Of a DNA stretch of 64,000 bases, positions 52,147-62,202 are shown one piece after another (the stretch's first letter is position 1; each line of letters opens with the position of its first letter). Source of the DNA: an uncultured Oscillospiraceae bacterium (GTDB taxonomy: Bacteria; Bacillota; Clostridia; Oscillospirales; Oscillospiraceae); NCBI GenBank assembly GCA_947629915.1, contig CANRFN010000012.1:1-64000 (forward strand). The letters run 5' to 3'. The notes beneath the pieces are model-generated. The model was not told where the DNA came from. It saw only the letters and a program-made list of their open reading frames with translations, and made no database searches. The position numbers and the translations under genes were made by a program.

Positions 52147-52943
52147 ATGCTTTGTAAGTTCCGCTGCCAGATGTGATCCAAACCCGGGTGCAGGGTCTCC
52201 CCTGGACCGGGGACACCACTGGCATGTCCGGCGCCGGGGTGCGGCTCTATGAGAACATGGTGCTGAAGATCCAGCCGGACACCCGGTGGGCCCGAATCGA
52301 GCAGGCCATGCTCCACTGGCTGGAGGGCAGGCTGCCAGTCCCCAGGCTGCTGGCGGAGGCACAGGAGAACGGCATGCTGTATCTCCTGGAGTCCCGGCTC
52401 CCGGGGGAGATGGCCTGCCATGAGAGATATCTCCGGGATGAGGACCAGCTTCAGCGGCAGATCGCCGATGCCCTTAAGGCGCTGTAGGCTGTGGAGATTC
52501 GAGACTGCCCGGTGGACCAGGGACCGGATGCCCTTCTGGAGGAGGCGGCAAAGCGGGTGGCTGCCGGTGCAGTGGACCCGGACAACGTGGACCCCCGCAC
52601 CTTTGGCCCAGGGGGCTTTCGGGACCCGACAGATCTGCTGGACTGGCTCATACGCAACCGGCCACCTCTCGTGGAGCCGGTACTGGTCCACGGGGACCTC
52701 TGTCTCACCAATCTCCTCTTCCAAAACGGCAGTCTCTCCGGCTTCCTAGACCTCCCCGGCGCCGGGGTGGGAGACAAGTGGCAGGATCTGGCCATCGTCC
52801 AGCGGAGCCTCCAGGACCACATGGACGGCCACCACGGGCACCCCCACCCGGGATGTCGTCCAGACAGGCTCCTGGACCTTCTGGGCATCACGCCCGATCC
52901 CCAGCGGCATCGGTGGTATCTGCTGCTGGACGAGATCTTTTGA
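52147..52943 (+). pseudogene. APH-type aminoglycoside phosphotransferase-like gene with in-frame stop
   Basis: A kinase-fold gene of the aminoglycoside phosphotransferase (APH) type, broken at two points. From about 52173 one frame encodes GMSGAGVRLYENMVLKIQ (N-lobe, Lys) and then meets TAG at 52485-52487; the same frame resumes with VEIRDCPVDQ and continues through the catalytic loop VLVHGDLCLTNLLF and GFLDLPGAGVGDKWQDLAIVQRS to the stop at 52943. The usual acceptor-side residues look intact. The 5' end is also odd: the good AGGAGGGG site serves an ATG at 52147 whose frame ends at once (ATGTGA), and the remaining start, GTG at 52173, is about 18 bases from that site. Probably a decayed gene. 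Confidence 0.75.
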
Positions 52944-53070
52944 GCGGCCCCGTCATTTCATCCGTACCGTTTTTCGCAGCGCACCGCACCGGGTGCGCTG
53001 CCAGCTTTTCTCCGGCGGTCTCCCTGTCCAGGAGGGCACGTACCCTCCTCTTCCCTGCTCCCGGAGAGAC

Positions 53071-53103
53071 AAAGGCAGCGCCTCTCCCCGAGGCGCTGCC
53101 TTT
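53071..53103. terminator. bidirectional hairpin terminator
   Basis: AAAGGCAGCGCCT pairs with AGGCGCTGCCTTT around CTCCCCG. It separates the broken kinase gene and the small membrane protein gene (minus strand). Confidence 0.75.
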
Positions 53104-53131
53104 CCGTTGGGTGATTGTTCTGTACCGGTGA

Positions 53132-53341
53132 TCACGGGTTTTGATCCCTGGGGTCCAGGATCAGGGCAACGCTGGCCAAAAAGCCCGCGGCCACGATCAG
53201 CCCCAGCAGCACTGTTGGCACCGTCTGCTCCCAGACGATGAGCCCCTCCTCCGCGGCAAACGCCGGCACCGTGCCAAGGCACAGCAGCAACATCAGCGCA
53301 ATGGTCCCCGCGGACACCAGGCTAAGACAACGTCTTCTCAT
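53132..53341 (-). CDS. small membrane protein, 69 aa
   Basis: Very short protein with a signal-like helix (about 8-29, ending AFA) and a second hydrophobic helix (about 41-62). The signal peptide would leave a one-helix mature protein of about 40 residues. Start: ATG at 53341 with AAAGGATG upstream; the longer frame to 53488 has no ribosome site. Spacing suits a monocistronic gene. No family recognised. Confidence 0.6.
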   Translation of the reverse strand: MRRRCLSLVSAGTIALMLLLCLGTVPAFAAEEGLIVWEQTVPTVLLGLIVAAGFLASVALILDPRDQNP

Positions 53342-53652
53342 GGTATCATCCTTTCTACACCGCGCCCGCCGGTTTGCTATTTCGTACAAAGCAAGCCGGC
53401 ATCTGTTGATCAGTATATGGTGAGTATAGCAGAAAAAGAACCGTCCGTCTATAGCAGATATCCCGTTTTCTTGCCTGATTTTCCGCAACCTGCAGACTTT
53501 TTTCTCCCCTCATTCCCGCGGTTTCTCCCGTCCGCGCCAGGATTCGCCGCAATTTACAGATTGTTCGCCTGCCTGTCCCTTGCACTTTTTCCAGCGCATT
53601 GCTATAATGCAGGGCAGAGCCCCAATCCCACCGGAAAGCGAGTGGTGATCCC

Positions 53653-56592
53653 ATGAAACTGCGCCATCCCGTCTGCCTTCTGCTGGCAGTTCTATTGCTC
53701 CTGTCCCCCCTCACCCTGGTCCGCGGCTACGCCGCCAACTACGTCTTCGGCACCTACATCAGCACGCCGGCGGACGCGGGTGAGACCGCCGGGGAGATCA
53801 GCTGGACCATCAACGGCAGCATCCTCACCATCCGGGGCAGCGGCACCATGCACGCCAGCGGCCGGTACCCCTGGTCCAATCAGGCCTCCCGGATCACCAC
53901 CCTGATGGTGGAGGAGGGCATCACCGCGGTATACGGCCTGGACGGGTGCACCTCCTTGGCGGAGGTGTATCTGCCGGAGTCCTTGACGGTAATCGGGCCA
54001 TCCGCCTTCCACTCCTGTCTCTCCCTCCAGGAGATCGTATTCCCGCCGGCCTTGGAGAAGATCGGCCCCTATGCCTTCCAAGGGTGCTCCTCTCTCTCCA
54101 TCGTGGACTTCACCCGCTGCGAGAAGGAGGTCTCCTTTGGAACCGATGAGAACGGCAATTCCGGCCTCTTTGAGGGATGCACCGCCCTCACCGGACTGGT
54201 GCTCCCCACGAACCTCACCGCCCTTCCCCCGGCGGTGTTCCACAACTGCTCCGCCCTTCTGGCGGCGTGGATTCCCGAGACCTGCAAGACGGTGGCGGAC
54301 GCGTTCACCGGCTCCGGCATCTCCCGGATCTTCTACGGCGGCCCCGAGGCGGACTGGGCGGCGCCCACCCTGCCCGCCGGGGCCACCACATACTTCGAGT
54401 CCACCCCCGCAGATCTGGAGCGGTTTCTGGTGAGCGACCCCGCCGCACTCTTACCCCTCCGGATCAACGCCCTGGTGTCCACCCCCACGGGGATGGAGAT
54501 CCACTGGGTGTACGGCAGCAGCCGGAACCCCAGTGCGGCCCAGGGAGACGGCATCACCGCCTTCCGGATCCAGCGGCAGGAGGCCAACGGATCCTTCAGC
54601 ACGGTATATCAGCAGGCCCCAGAGGCGGGCTTCACCTGGCTGGACGAGGACGTCACCTCCGGCATGTCCTACATATATAAGGTAGAGGCGGTGCGGGAGG
54701 AGGAGGACACGGTCTCCTCCCAGCCCCGGGCCGTGACCTACGCCCCGGACGCCGCCACCCGGATCGTCTCCGTCCAGTTCCCCCAGCCCTATCGCTTTGA
54801 CGGCCTGCTGGACCCCACCCAGACCACCGAGCTCACCGTCCTGCTGAGCGATGCCCTCTCCCCCGCCCAGCTGAAGGGCACCCAGTTTTTGGGCACCGCC
54901 TCCCTCCTGGACGGCAACGACACCCTGGGCAGCTGGAGCAATCTCCAGTACAAGGCATCGGACAACGCCCTGTCTCTTGTGCTGAGCCCGGCAGACCTGG
55001 ACAACGGGGTGCTGCAGCCCAATCACACCTATACTCTGCTGCTCACCGGCGCCAACGGAGAGCCCTTCGGCAGCATGCTGCTCCAGACGGGATTCCAGAC
55101 CTGGTCCTTTGGGGATCCCAAACTGGCCCCCAGCGCCGCCGCCTTCGCCGCCCGGTACGGGGATCAGAAGGGGGCGCTGCTGGCGGAGAAGACCGCGTCC
55201 GACACCAAGACCCTGGGCTTCGGCATGGCATACAGCCTCTCTCTCGTGAACCGGGGGTATCTGCAGCTGAATCTCCCCCTGCTGGAGCAGGCAGACCGCA
55301 CCACGGCATTGGACGCCGGCGGCACGGTGCAGTCCCTCCTGGAGGAGCTGCAGGCCCTCTCATACAGCCCCAGCGTCCAGAACGCCTTTCTGGAGAACCA
55401 GGACGACTTCGTGGGGCTCATCGCCGCGGTGTCCGCGTACACCTCCGGCAGCGCCCCCATGCCCATCCTCCGCCTCACAGACGGCACCTCCGCCCACTAC
55501 TACACCGCGGTGGGCTGGTCTCCCGCCGGCGGCATTCTCTCCCTCTACGACCCGGACACCCCGGACAGCGCCGCCCAGCTCATCGTCTCCCGGTATCAGG
55601 ACCCCAGTTCCTGCACCTGGACCTGCGGCGCCTACACCCACGCATCCGCCGGGGACAGCATCCACATGTCCTGGATGGTCCCCAGCGGGAACCCCCTGCA
55701 GAATACCGCCGCCACCGGCACCATCCTGGTGTCCCTGGAGCTCCCCATCTCCAACTACTGGGAGGCCCTTCTGGGCGGCACCTCATTCACGAAGTCAGAC
55801 ACCGGCTTCACCAATCTCTGGTGGCTCTCCGGCAGCGGCATCCTGGACCTCAGCCGGCCCAAGGGGGAGATCAAAGTCGCGGACGACCACGCCCTCTACA
55901 CCATCTCAGACGGCAGCGCCCCCAGATTGGACGTGCTGAGCGGCACCGTGGGGGCCATCACCACCCCCAGCACCGCGCCGCTGCAGCTGGCCTGCCGGTT
56001 CACCTCCCTCTCAGGCCCGGTGCTGGCGGAGTTCAACGGCACAGGGGACGGCAGCCTGTCTCTCCGGCGGGCGGCGGACACGGTAACCATAGACGGGGCC
56101 ACTCACGGCACCTTGGGGGTCTCCTATGGGAGCGGCAACAGCTGGACCCACAACCTGGCGGGGCCCTCCCTCATGCTCCAGGCGGACGGCCAGAATCCCC
56201 CCACCTTTACAGATGACGTGCCCCCGCCGGAGTCCCTGCCGGTACCGCCAACGGAAGAGCCCGTGCCGACAGAGACTGTGGCGCCCACGGTAGAACCCAC
56301 TGTGGAACCCACCGCTGCACCCACGCAGCCGCCTGCCACGCCGGCCCCCACCCGGCCGGCGGAGAGCCCCGCGCCCACGAAACGGCCCGCCACCCAGATC
56401 GGCCCCATCACCCTGCCGGACCCCATGGTGTTCCTGCTCACCAGCGTGAGCATCCTGGTGGTGTGCCTCATTCTCCGCCAGATCTTCCGCACCGTCCGGA
56501 AGAACGCCAGGGCCCGCAAGGAGCAGCGGGAAAAGGAAGCTGCGGAAGAGGCCGTCCAAGAAGAGGCGGTAGCCCCCGCAGGCAAGAAGTGA
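53653..56592 (+). CDS. BspA-type LRR surface protein with C-terminal anchor
   Basis: Secreted protein of 979 residues. Signal peptide 1-27; BspA-type leucine-rich repeats (about 60-240; pattern YLPESLTVIGPSAFHSCLSLQEIVFP); a fibronectin-III-like domain (about 270-370); then beta-rich regions of unknown fold with aromatic repeats; a Pro/Thr linker near 870-910; a membrane helix (about 917-940) and a basic, alanine-rich tail. The middle part, with HYYTAVGWSPAGGILSLYDPD, resembles the C39-type peptidase-like fold of surface proteins, which I cannot confirm. The start ATG has only a weak ribosome site (GAGTGGTG). It is expected to sit on the outside, anchored by the C-terminal helix. Confidence 0.85.
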   Translation: MKLRHPVCLLLAVLLLLSPLTLVRGYAANYVFGTYISTPADAGETAGEISWTINGSILTIRGSGTMHASGRYPWSNQASRITTLMVEEGITAVYGLDGCTSLAEVYLPESLTVIGPSAFHSCLSLQEIVFPPALEKIGPYAFQGCSSLSIVDFTRCEKEVSFGTDENGNSGLFEGCTALTGLVLPTNLTALPPAVFHNCSALLAAWIPETCKTVADAFTGSGISRIFYGGPEADWAAPTLPAGATTYFESTPADLERFLVSDPAALLPLRINALVSTPTGMEIHWVYGSSRNPSAAQGDGITAFRIQRQEANGSFSTVYQQAPEAGFTWLDEDVTSGMSYIYKVEAVREEEDTVSSQPRAVTYAPDAATRIVSVQFPQPYRFDGLLDPTQTTELTVLLSDALSPAQLKGTQFLGTASLLDGNDTLGSWSNLQYKASDNALSLVLSPADLDNGVLQPNHTYTLLLTGANGEPFGSMLLQTGFQTWSFGDPKLAPSAAAFAARYGDQKGALLAEKTASDTKTLGFGMAYSLSLVNRGYLQLNLPLLEQADRTTALDAGGTVQSLLEELQALSYSPSVQNAFLENQDDFVGLIAAVSAYTSGSAPMPILRLTDGTSAHYYTAVGWSPAGGILSLYDPDTPDSAAQLIVSRYQDPSSCTWTCGAYTHASAGDSIHMSWMVPSGNPLQNTAATGTILVSLELPISNYWEALLGGTSFTKSDTGFTNLWWLSGSGILDLSRPKGEIKVADDHALYTISDGSAPRLDVLSGTVGAITTPSTAPLQLACRFTSLSGPVLAEFNGTGDGSLSLRRAADTVTIDGATHGTLGVSYGSGNSWTHNLAGPSLMLQADGQNPPTFTDDVPPPESLPVPPTEEPVPTETVAPTVEPTVEPTAAPTQPPATPAPTRPAESPAPTKRPATQIGPITLPDPMVFLLTSVSILVVCLILRQIFRTVRKNARARKEQREKEAAEEAVQEEAVAPAGKK

Positions 56593-56606
56593 TCCCCAAT
56601 ATTTCC

Positions 56607-56646
56607 AAAGCGCCGCTGCCGGTTGGATCCGGCAGCGGCGCTTTCT
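56607..56646. terminator. bidirectional terminator between the LRR gene and typA
   Basis: AAAGCGCCGCTGCCGG pairs with CCGGCAGCGGCGCTTT around TTGGAT, perfect 16-bp stem with flanking A and T. Confidence 0.86.
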
Positions 56647-56666
56647 TGTCTTGCTTGGGGGATTGC

Positions 56667-58496
56667 TCAGCTTCTGCTGCGCATGAGGGCCTTCATGCGG
56701 CGGTCGTGGTTGAGGATCTGCTTGCGCAGGCGGAGATTCTCCGGGGTGACCTCCAGCAGCTCATCGTCTGCCAAAAACTCCAGGCACTGCTCCAGGCTCA
56801 TCTGCTTGGGGGGCACCAGGCGCAGGGCCTCATCGGAGCCGGAGGCACGCATGTTGGTGAGCTGCTTCTTGCGGCAGACGTTCACGGTGATGTCCTCCAG
56901 CTTGGGGCACACCCCCACCACCATGCCCTCGTACACCGGCACGCCGGCGCCGATGAAGAGGGCACCGCGCTCCTGGGCGAAGTACAGGCCGTATGTGACG
57001 GACTCGCCGGTCTCATAGGCCACGAGAGAGCCGGTGTTCCGGCGCTGGATCTCCCCTTTGAAGGGGGCGTACTTCTCAAAGACGGAGGCCATGATGCCCT
57101 CGCCCTTGGTGTCTGTGAGGAACTCATTCCGATAGCCGAAGAGGCCCCTGGATGGCACCAGGAACTCCAGCTTGGTGCGGCTGCCGATGGGCGTCATGGT
57201 CTGGAACTCGCCCTTGCGGCTGCCCAGCTTCTCCATGACGGACCCCACGTTCTCCTGGGGCACGTCGATCACAACCCGCTCCACGGGCTCGCAGCGGACG
57301 CCGTCCACCATCTGGTACAGCACCCGGGGCGGGGACACCTGGAACTCATAGCCCTCCCGGCGCATGGTCTCGATGAGGATGGACAGGGACATCTCGCCCC
57401 GGCCCGCCACGTTGAAGGAGTCCGTGGAGTCCGGCACCTCGGACACCCGGAGGGACACGTCCTTCAGGGTCTCCCGGAAGAGGCGGTCCCGCAGCTGCCG
57501 GCTGGTGACGTACTTGCCCTCCCGGCCGGCGAAGGGGCTGTCGTTGACGGAGAAGGTCATCTCCATGGTGGGGGCAGAGATCTTTACAAACTCGATGGGC
57601 TCGGGGGCCGCGGGGGCGCAGATGGTGTCGCCGATAGTGATGTCCCCGATGCCGCTCATGGCGATGATCTCGCCGGCAATCGCCTGCTGCACCGGCGTCC
57701 GGTTCAAGCCGTCAAAGGTGTAGAGGGATACGGCCTTGGCCTTGCGGGGCGGCACGTCCGGGGTGTGGTAGTTGCACACGGAGATCTCCATGTTCTGCTT
57801 TACAGTTCCACGCTCGATGCGGCCGATGGCGATGCGGCCCACAAACTCGTTGTAGTCGATGGAGGAGACCAGCATCTGGAAGGGGGCCTCGGGGTCGCAC
57901 TCCGGGGCGGGAATATAGTCCAGGATCGTCTCAAAGAGGGGCACAAGGTCCTTGCCCGGTACCTCGGGGGAGTAGCTGGCGGTGCCGTTGCGGCCGGAGC
58001 AGAACAGCATGGGGGAGTCCAGCTGCTCATCTGTGGCGTCCAGGTCCAGCAGCAGCTCCAGCACCTCATCGATCACCTCGTGGACCCGCTGGTCCGGCCG
58101 GTCTATCTTATTCACCACCACGATCACCCGGTGGCCCAGTTCCAAGGCCCGGGACAGCACAAACCGGGTCTGGGGCATGGGGCCCTCGGCGGCGTCCACC
58201 AGCAGGATGACGCCGTTCACCATCTTCAGGATGCGCTCCACCTCGCCGCCGAAGTCCGCGTGTCCCGGGGTGTCTACGATGTTGATCTTGGTATCTTTAT
58301 AATGCACTGCCGTATTCTTGGCCAGGATGGTGATGCCCCGCTCCCGCTCCAGATCGTTGGAGTCCATCACCCGCTCCACGGTGGCCTGATTCTCCCGGTA
58401 GATGCCGCCTTGCTTCAGCATCTCATCCACCAGGGTGGTCTTGCCGTGGTCTACGTGGGCGATGATGGCCACGTTACGCAGTTTTTCATTCCGCAT
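56667..58496 (-). CDS. typA: ribosome-associated GTPase TypA/BipA
   Basis: Translational GTPase of 609 residues acting on ribosomes, mainly under stress or cold. G1 [10 protein letters not shown], switch I/G2 ERERGITI, G3 DTPGHADF and G4 NKIDRPD are all present, then the EF-G-like domains II, III and V and the TypA C-terminal domain ([26 protein letters not shown]). Length fits the family. Start: ATG at 58496 with GAGGG upstream; a longer frame to 58562 begins in the promoter. Own promoter and terminator. Confidence 0.97.
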   Translation of the reverse strand: MRNEKLRNVAIIAHVDHGKTTLVDEMLKQGGIYRENQATVERVMDSNDLERERGITILAKNTAVHYKDTKINIVDTPGHADFGGEVERILKMVNGVILLVDAAEGPMPQTRFVLSRALELGHRVIVVVNKIDRPDQRVHEVIDEVLELLLDLDATDEQLDSPMLFCSGRNGTASYSPEVPGKDLVPLFETILDYIPAPECDPEAPFQMLVSSIDYNEFVGRIAIGRIERGTVKQNMEISVCNYHTPDVPPRKAKAVSLYTFDGLNRTPVQQAIAGEIIAMSGIGDITIGDTICAPAAPEPIEFVKISAPTMEMTFSVNDSPFAGREGKYVTSRQLRDRLFRETLKDVSLRVSEVPDSTDSFNVAGRGEMSLSILIETMRREGYEFQVSPPRVLYQMVDGVRCEPVERVVIDVPQENVGSVMEKLGSRKGEFQTMTPIGSRTKLEFLVPSRGLFGYRNEFLTDTKGEGIMASVFEKYAPFKGEIQRRNTGSLVAYETGESVTYGLYFAQERGALFIGAGVPVYEGMVVGVCPKLEDITVNVCRKKQLTNMRASGSDEALRLVPPKQMSLEQCLEFLADDELLEVTPENLRLRKQILNHDRRMKALMRSRS

Positions 58497-58533
58497 AGGA
58501 GATATCCCTCGTCTTTCCGCAAAATCGCCCATG

Positions 58534-58562
58534 ATTATAGTATCCGCCCCGGGAGATTGCAA
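58534..58562 (-). promoter_or_regulatory. promoter of typA
   Basis: On the minus strand: TTGCAA (58562-58557), 17-base spacer, TATAAT (58539-58534). Confidence 0.75.
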
Positions 58563-58706
58563 CAGAAATGTTTCACAAATTCAGACACAACTTTCCCCGC
58601 TCTCCTTATCAGGTGTCTCAGTTTTGGCCGTTCTACGGCACTTTTTTGGACTTTTGTGGGGCAGAAAGTTTCTGTGTGCAACGGGCAATCCGGCGCGGCA
58701 TGGGAA

Positions 58707-58733
58707 CGCCCGCCGGCGCAATGCCGGCGGGCG
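58707..58733. terminator. hairpin at the end of the DUF1643/DUF6483 operon
   Basis: CGCCCGCCGGC (58707-58717) pairs perfectly with GCCGGCGGGCG (58723-58733). No clear T-run on either strand, so a weak terminator or an mRNA end structure. Confidence 0.5.
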
Positions 58734-58742
58734 GGATGGGCG

Positions 58743-59360
58743 TTATAGACTGTCCAGATAGGCGGAGACGTCAAAGGGCTCCAGGACGCTGTCTTTGCGG
58801 AGATACAGGGGGTGGTGGGGATGGCCCGCCTTGCTCCGTTTGCCGGCGGAGAACCACCGCGCCCCCTTCTGCTCCCCCAAGGCGATCATGTCCCGCACGC
58901 AGTCCGGGAGGTAAGCCCGCTTCTCGATCACGGCGCCCCAGGCAGCCCACACGGCCGGGCTGCCCTGTGCGTCCAGGGACAGCAGGTACGCGAAAGCGGC
59001 CATGTTCTCCCGGTGCAGGGTGAGGTTCAAGGTTCTGTCCATGTCGTCCGGCCGGGTGGCCCGCTGGGCGTACACGTTGAACATGAGAAAGCTGTCGAAG
59101 CCGTTGAAGTGGGCCACCCGCTCCACGGACTTCAGGGTGTTGTCCAGGTCGTCCGGGGCGGCGGTGGAGGGATTCACCCCCACGCAGATCAGGGGATGAT
59201 TCCCCCGGGTGCCGAGAATATACCGGTACTCCCCGTATGTATTGGGCACGTAGAGCCAGCGGTTCACATCGTACTCCGCAGACGGCTGCATCGCCTGTTC
59301 CAGGGCCTCCTGGAAGGGTAGCAGTTCGATGGTGCCGGTCTCCCCCTTTGGGATATGCAC
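58743..59360 (-). CDS. DUF1643 protein
   Basis: Protein of 205 residues of the DUF1643 family: GTRGNHPLICVGVNPSTAAPDDLDNTLKSVERVA and FLMFNVYAQRATRPDDM are the family's conserved blocks. The biochemical role is unknown; homologues often sit near nucleic-acid or phage-related genes. Start: GTG at 59360 with GAGAGGAG upstream. It follows the DUF6483 gene by 39 bases, same strand, so they share an operon. Confidence 0.85.
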   Translation of the reverse strand: MHIPKGETGTIELLPFQEALEQAMQPSAEYDVNRWLYVPNTYGEYRYILGTRGNHPLICVGVNPSTAAPDDLDNTLKSVERVAHFNGFDSFLMFNVYAQRATRPDDMDRTLNLTLHRENMAAFAYLLSLDAQGSPAVWAAWGAVIEKRAYLPDCVRDMIALGEQKGARWFSAGKRSKAGHPHHPLYLRKDSVLEPFDVSAYLDSL

Positions 59361-59399
59361 TGCCCTCTCTCCTCTCGTATCTGTGATGGGTTGTTCGGG

Positions 59400-59798
59400 T
59401 TATCCCCGGGTGTCGTTCCAGAACAGCTCCTTGCAGCCATATCGGTCACAGACCGCAGAGAGGCCGCTGTCGATCTCCTCCCGGGGGAAGTTGTGGGCGT
59501 TCAGGTACTCGTCTGTACACTGGTTGAGCTTGTCGTAGAAATAGAGGGCCAGCTTCAGCCACAGCACATCTTTGGGGTCGATGTTCTCGAAGAGCCAGTC
59601 CTCGGCGGTGCAGAGGTCCCCCTCTGTGAGCCAGCCGTCCAGCTCTCTCCGCAGCATCACTTCCCGGTCCACATCGGACTGGGCGTTCTCCTCCACGGGG
59701 AGCACCACCGTCTTGGGCTCCGTGTGGAAAAAGAAGTGGCCGATGGCCGCGATGACCATCTCAATCTGGCGCATCAGCCAGTCTTTTTGGTAGATCAT
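59400..59798 (-). CDS. DUF6483 protein
   Basis: Protein of 132 residues, helical throughout, matching the DUF6483 pattern (MIYQKDWLMRQIEMVI at the N-terminus). No signal peptide, although the first helix is hydrophobic. A perfect AGGAGG precedes the ATG. First gene of an operon with the DUF1643 gene. Function unknown. Confidence 0.85.
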   Translation of the reverse strand: MIYQKDWLMRQIEMVIAAIGHFFFHTEPKTVVLPVEENAQSDVDREVMLRRELDGWLTEGDLCTAEDWLFENIDPKDVLWLKLALYFYDKLNQCTDEYLNAHNFPREEIDSGLSAVCDRYGCKELFWNDTRG

Positions 59799-59838
59799 GG
59801 TGCACCTCCTGGTACCGCTCTGCGGTTATCATTTGTAT

Positions 59839-59867
59839 GCTATATTTTATCCGTGTTATTCCTGCAA
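59839..59867 (-). promoter_or_regulatory. candidate promoter of the DUF6483 operon
   Basis: On the minus strand: TTGCAG (59867-59862), 17-base spacer, TATAGC (59844-59839). Confidence 0.5.
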
Positions 59868-59924
59868 CTGTCGGTTGCACTTTCAAAATCGGCTCAAAGC
59901 AGAAATATTTTCAACTTGAGTTGA

Positions 59925-59953
59925 TAGACATCAGCATTGGCTTTGTCTATACT
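59925..59953 (+). promoter_or_regulatory. promoter of the lipoprotein/ABC operon
   Basis: TAGACA (59925-59930), 17-base spacer, TATACT (59948-59953). Confidence 0.55.
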
Positions 59954-60012
59954 CCAGGATATAGGAGAGTCATTTTCTCCCCTAAGATTACAATTCTGGA
60001 GGAAATCTCAGT

Positions 60013-61338
60013 ATGAAAAAGGCCATCCTCATCTTCCTCTGCTCTGCCCTGCTGCTCTCCGGATGCCAGAGCACCGCTGGGTCTGTCCAGTCCTCCGGCG
60101 CACCGCCCTCACAGCAGCCCAGTGCTCCACCTTCCGCAGAGCCAAATGCGCCTGCTGCAAGACAAACGGATTCTCCATCCCTGCCGGTGTCCGGCGATAC
60201 TCCATCCGGAGACGGCTTTCAGAAGGAGATGAGCGTCAACCACCCGTTCCGCCTCAGCGCCGCCTGCATGGGCAACGGCGGGTACTACCTGATGAATGAG
60301 GGCTACCTCTACTATATGGAGGCCGCCTCGGGGCGGATGGTCCTGCTCTGCGGAAAGCCGGAGTGCGATCACTCCGATCCGGTCTCCTGCAACGCCTGGG
60401 CCAACACCAAGTTTCTCACCTTCTATGACGGCAAGCTCTGGTACACCAACAGCGATGCCTTCCACGACAGCCGCCTCACCCTCTGCACCATGGCGCCGGA
60501 CGGCTCAGACCACCGGGATGTGCAGTGCCTCATGACCCAGGAGGACTTTGTGGGCTGGTCTGCCGCCGATTTCGAGCCCATGCTCTGGAACGGGGAGATC
60601 TACTTCATCCTCCAGGACAAGCGGGTCTGTAAAAACCGCATCGGCGGCGAGCCGGAAGACAACGTGACGCTGTTTACCCTGGACGCCACAGACAAGCTGA
60701 AGTGGAACTGGCGCTTCTGGGCGGACGGGGACAGCGCCTATGTGATGTGCATCTATATGGACAAGAACGGATACTACCAGGCAGCTCTCACCCTCCTGGG
60801 GGACAGTCCAACAGACACCAGAGAGATCTGGCACTCTGCCTCGTACACCCGGGTTGGGGAGGACGTGGAGTTCTACCTCAACGGCGTGGACAAGTTCCCC
60901 TTCTACATCACCGGCGGCCACCTCTACTATCTGGCCACTGGGGCATTCTGGGACGTGGACCTGACCACTGGGGCGGAGACCAAACTGGCGGAGGTGTCCG
61001 GCAATCAGGCCCTCTTTACCGATGACGCCATGTACCTGTACTCCGCCCCAGACCGGACCATCGCGGTCTATGGGCTGGACGGCACCCAGAGGGGAGCGGT
61101 GAGCCTGTCTCCGATCTACGCCGCCTACGACAATATCTCCTCCTGCGACCCCGTCTTTGCAGACGGCGGCATGTTCTACCTCCTCTGCTACCGGGGCAGC
61201 TATCTCTCCGTGACGTCCTCCCTCTATCGGATCGACACCGCCACCGGGGAAGTGCTGGAGCTCCGGGACTGGCCCGCCACCAACCAGGAGCCGCCCCAGC
61301 AGAACAGCGGAGAGATTCTCATCGGAGCAGGCCTATGA
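60013..61338 (+). CDS. lipoprotein with beta-propeller-like domain
   Basis: Lipoprotein of 441 residues. Signal peptide with lipobox (LLSGC, Cys18), a Ser/Pro-rich spacer (about 20-65), then an outside domain of repeating beta segments (GGYYLMNEGYLYYMEAASG, YDGKLWYTN, YFILQDK, GGHLYYLATG, GGMFYLLCY), which looks like a beta-propeller of the DUF5050 kind. A short cysteine-containing motif (CGKPECDHSDPVSC) may bind metal. GGAGG precedes the ATG. Its stop overlaps the ABC ATPase ATG by four bases, so it is a component of the exporter operon. Its binding partner is unknown. Confidence 0.85.
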   Translation: MKKAILIFLCSALLLSGCQSTAGSVQSSGAPPSQQPSAPPSAEPNAPAARQTDSPSLPVSGDTPSGDGFQKEMSVNHPFRLSAACMGNGGYYLMNEGYLYYMEAASGRMVLLCGKPECDHSDPVSCNAWANTKFLTFYDGKLWYTNSDAFHDSRLTLCTMAPDGSDHRDVQCLMTQEDFVGWSAADFEPMLWNGEIYFILQDKRVCKNRIGGEPEDNVTLFTLDATDKLKWNWRFWADGDSAYVMCIYMDKNGYYQAALTLLGDSPTDTREIWHSASYTRVGEDVEFYLNGVDKFPFYITGGHLYYLATGAFWDVDLTTGAETKLAEVSGNQALFTDDAMYLYSAPDRTIAVYGLDGTQRGAVSLSPIYAAYDNISSCDPVFADGGMFYLLCYRGSYLSVTSSLYRIDTATGEVLELRDWPATNQEPPQQNSGEILIGAGL

Positions 61339-62198
61339 AACTGGAACTCATCAACCTCACGAAGCGATACGGCAACTTCACCGCTCTGGACCATGTGAAC
61401 ATCACCTTTACCGAGGGCATCACCGGCATTCTGGGGGCCAACGGGGCGGGCAAGTCCACCATGATGAACCTGCTCACAGACAACATCCCCCGGACCGAGG
61501 GGCAGATTCTCTTCGATGGGACGGACATCCTGAAGCTGGGCCGGGACTTTCGGTCTGTGCTGGGCTACATGCCCCAGCAGCAGGGGTACTACGAGCACCT
61601 CACCGCCCAGACATTCCTCTCGTACATGGCAGACCTGAAGGCCATCCCCAAGAAACAGGCCCGGGAGGAGATCGAGAAACTGCTGGAGATTACCAACCTC
61701 TCGGATGTGCGCCACAAGAAGCTGGGCGGGTACTCCGGGGGCATGAGGCAGCGGGTGTTGCTGGCCCAGGCCCTTTTGGGCGATCCCAAGGTGGTGATCC
61801 TGGACGAGCCCACCGCCGGACTGGACCCCAAGGAGCGCATCCGGATCCGCAATTTCATCTCCTCCCTGTCCCGGGGCCGGATCATCCTGTTGGCCACCCA
61901 CATCGTGAGCGACATCGAGTCCATCTCGGACCAGATCCTGATGATGAAGCACGGCCATGTGGTGGGGGTGGACACCCCCTGGAACCTCACAGACTCTGTG
62001 GCGGAGAAGGTGAAGGAGCTGCCCTGTGCCCCGGAAGAGCTGAAGGCCATCCAGGCCCAGTACAAGGTGGGCAACGTGTTCCAGCGCCAGGGACAGACCT
62101 GGGTGCGGGTGGTGGGGGACGAGCTCCCCACAGGGGGACAGTATGTCCCGGACCACCTCACCCTGGAGGACGTCTACCTCTACTACCTGGGAGAATAG
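61335..62198 (+). CDS. ABC transporter ATP-binding protein
   Basis: ABC ATPase of 287 residues: Walker A GANGAGKST, Q loop (MPQQQG), signature YSGGMRQRV, Walker B VVILDEPTAGLDP, and the switch histidine in LLATHIVSD. The type resembles multidrug or peptide/lantibiotic-resistance exporters with a separate permease. It is the second gene of the operon; the permease starts five bases after its stop. Confidence 0.95.
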   Translation: MKLELINLTKRYGNFTALDHVNITFTEGITGILGANGAGKSTMMNLLTDNIPRTEGQILFDGTDILKLGRDFRSVLGYMPQQQGYYEHLTAQTFLSYMADLKAIPKKQAREEIEKLLEITNLSDVRHKKLGGYSGGMRQRVLLAQALLGDPKVVILDEPTAGLDPKERIRIRNFISSLSRGRIILLATHIVSDIESISDQILMMKHGHVVGVDTPWNLTDSVAEKVKELPCAPEELKAIQAQYKVGNVFQRQGQTWVRVVGDELPTGGQYVPDHLTLEDVYLYYLGE

Positions 62199-62202
62199 GG
62201 CC

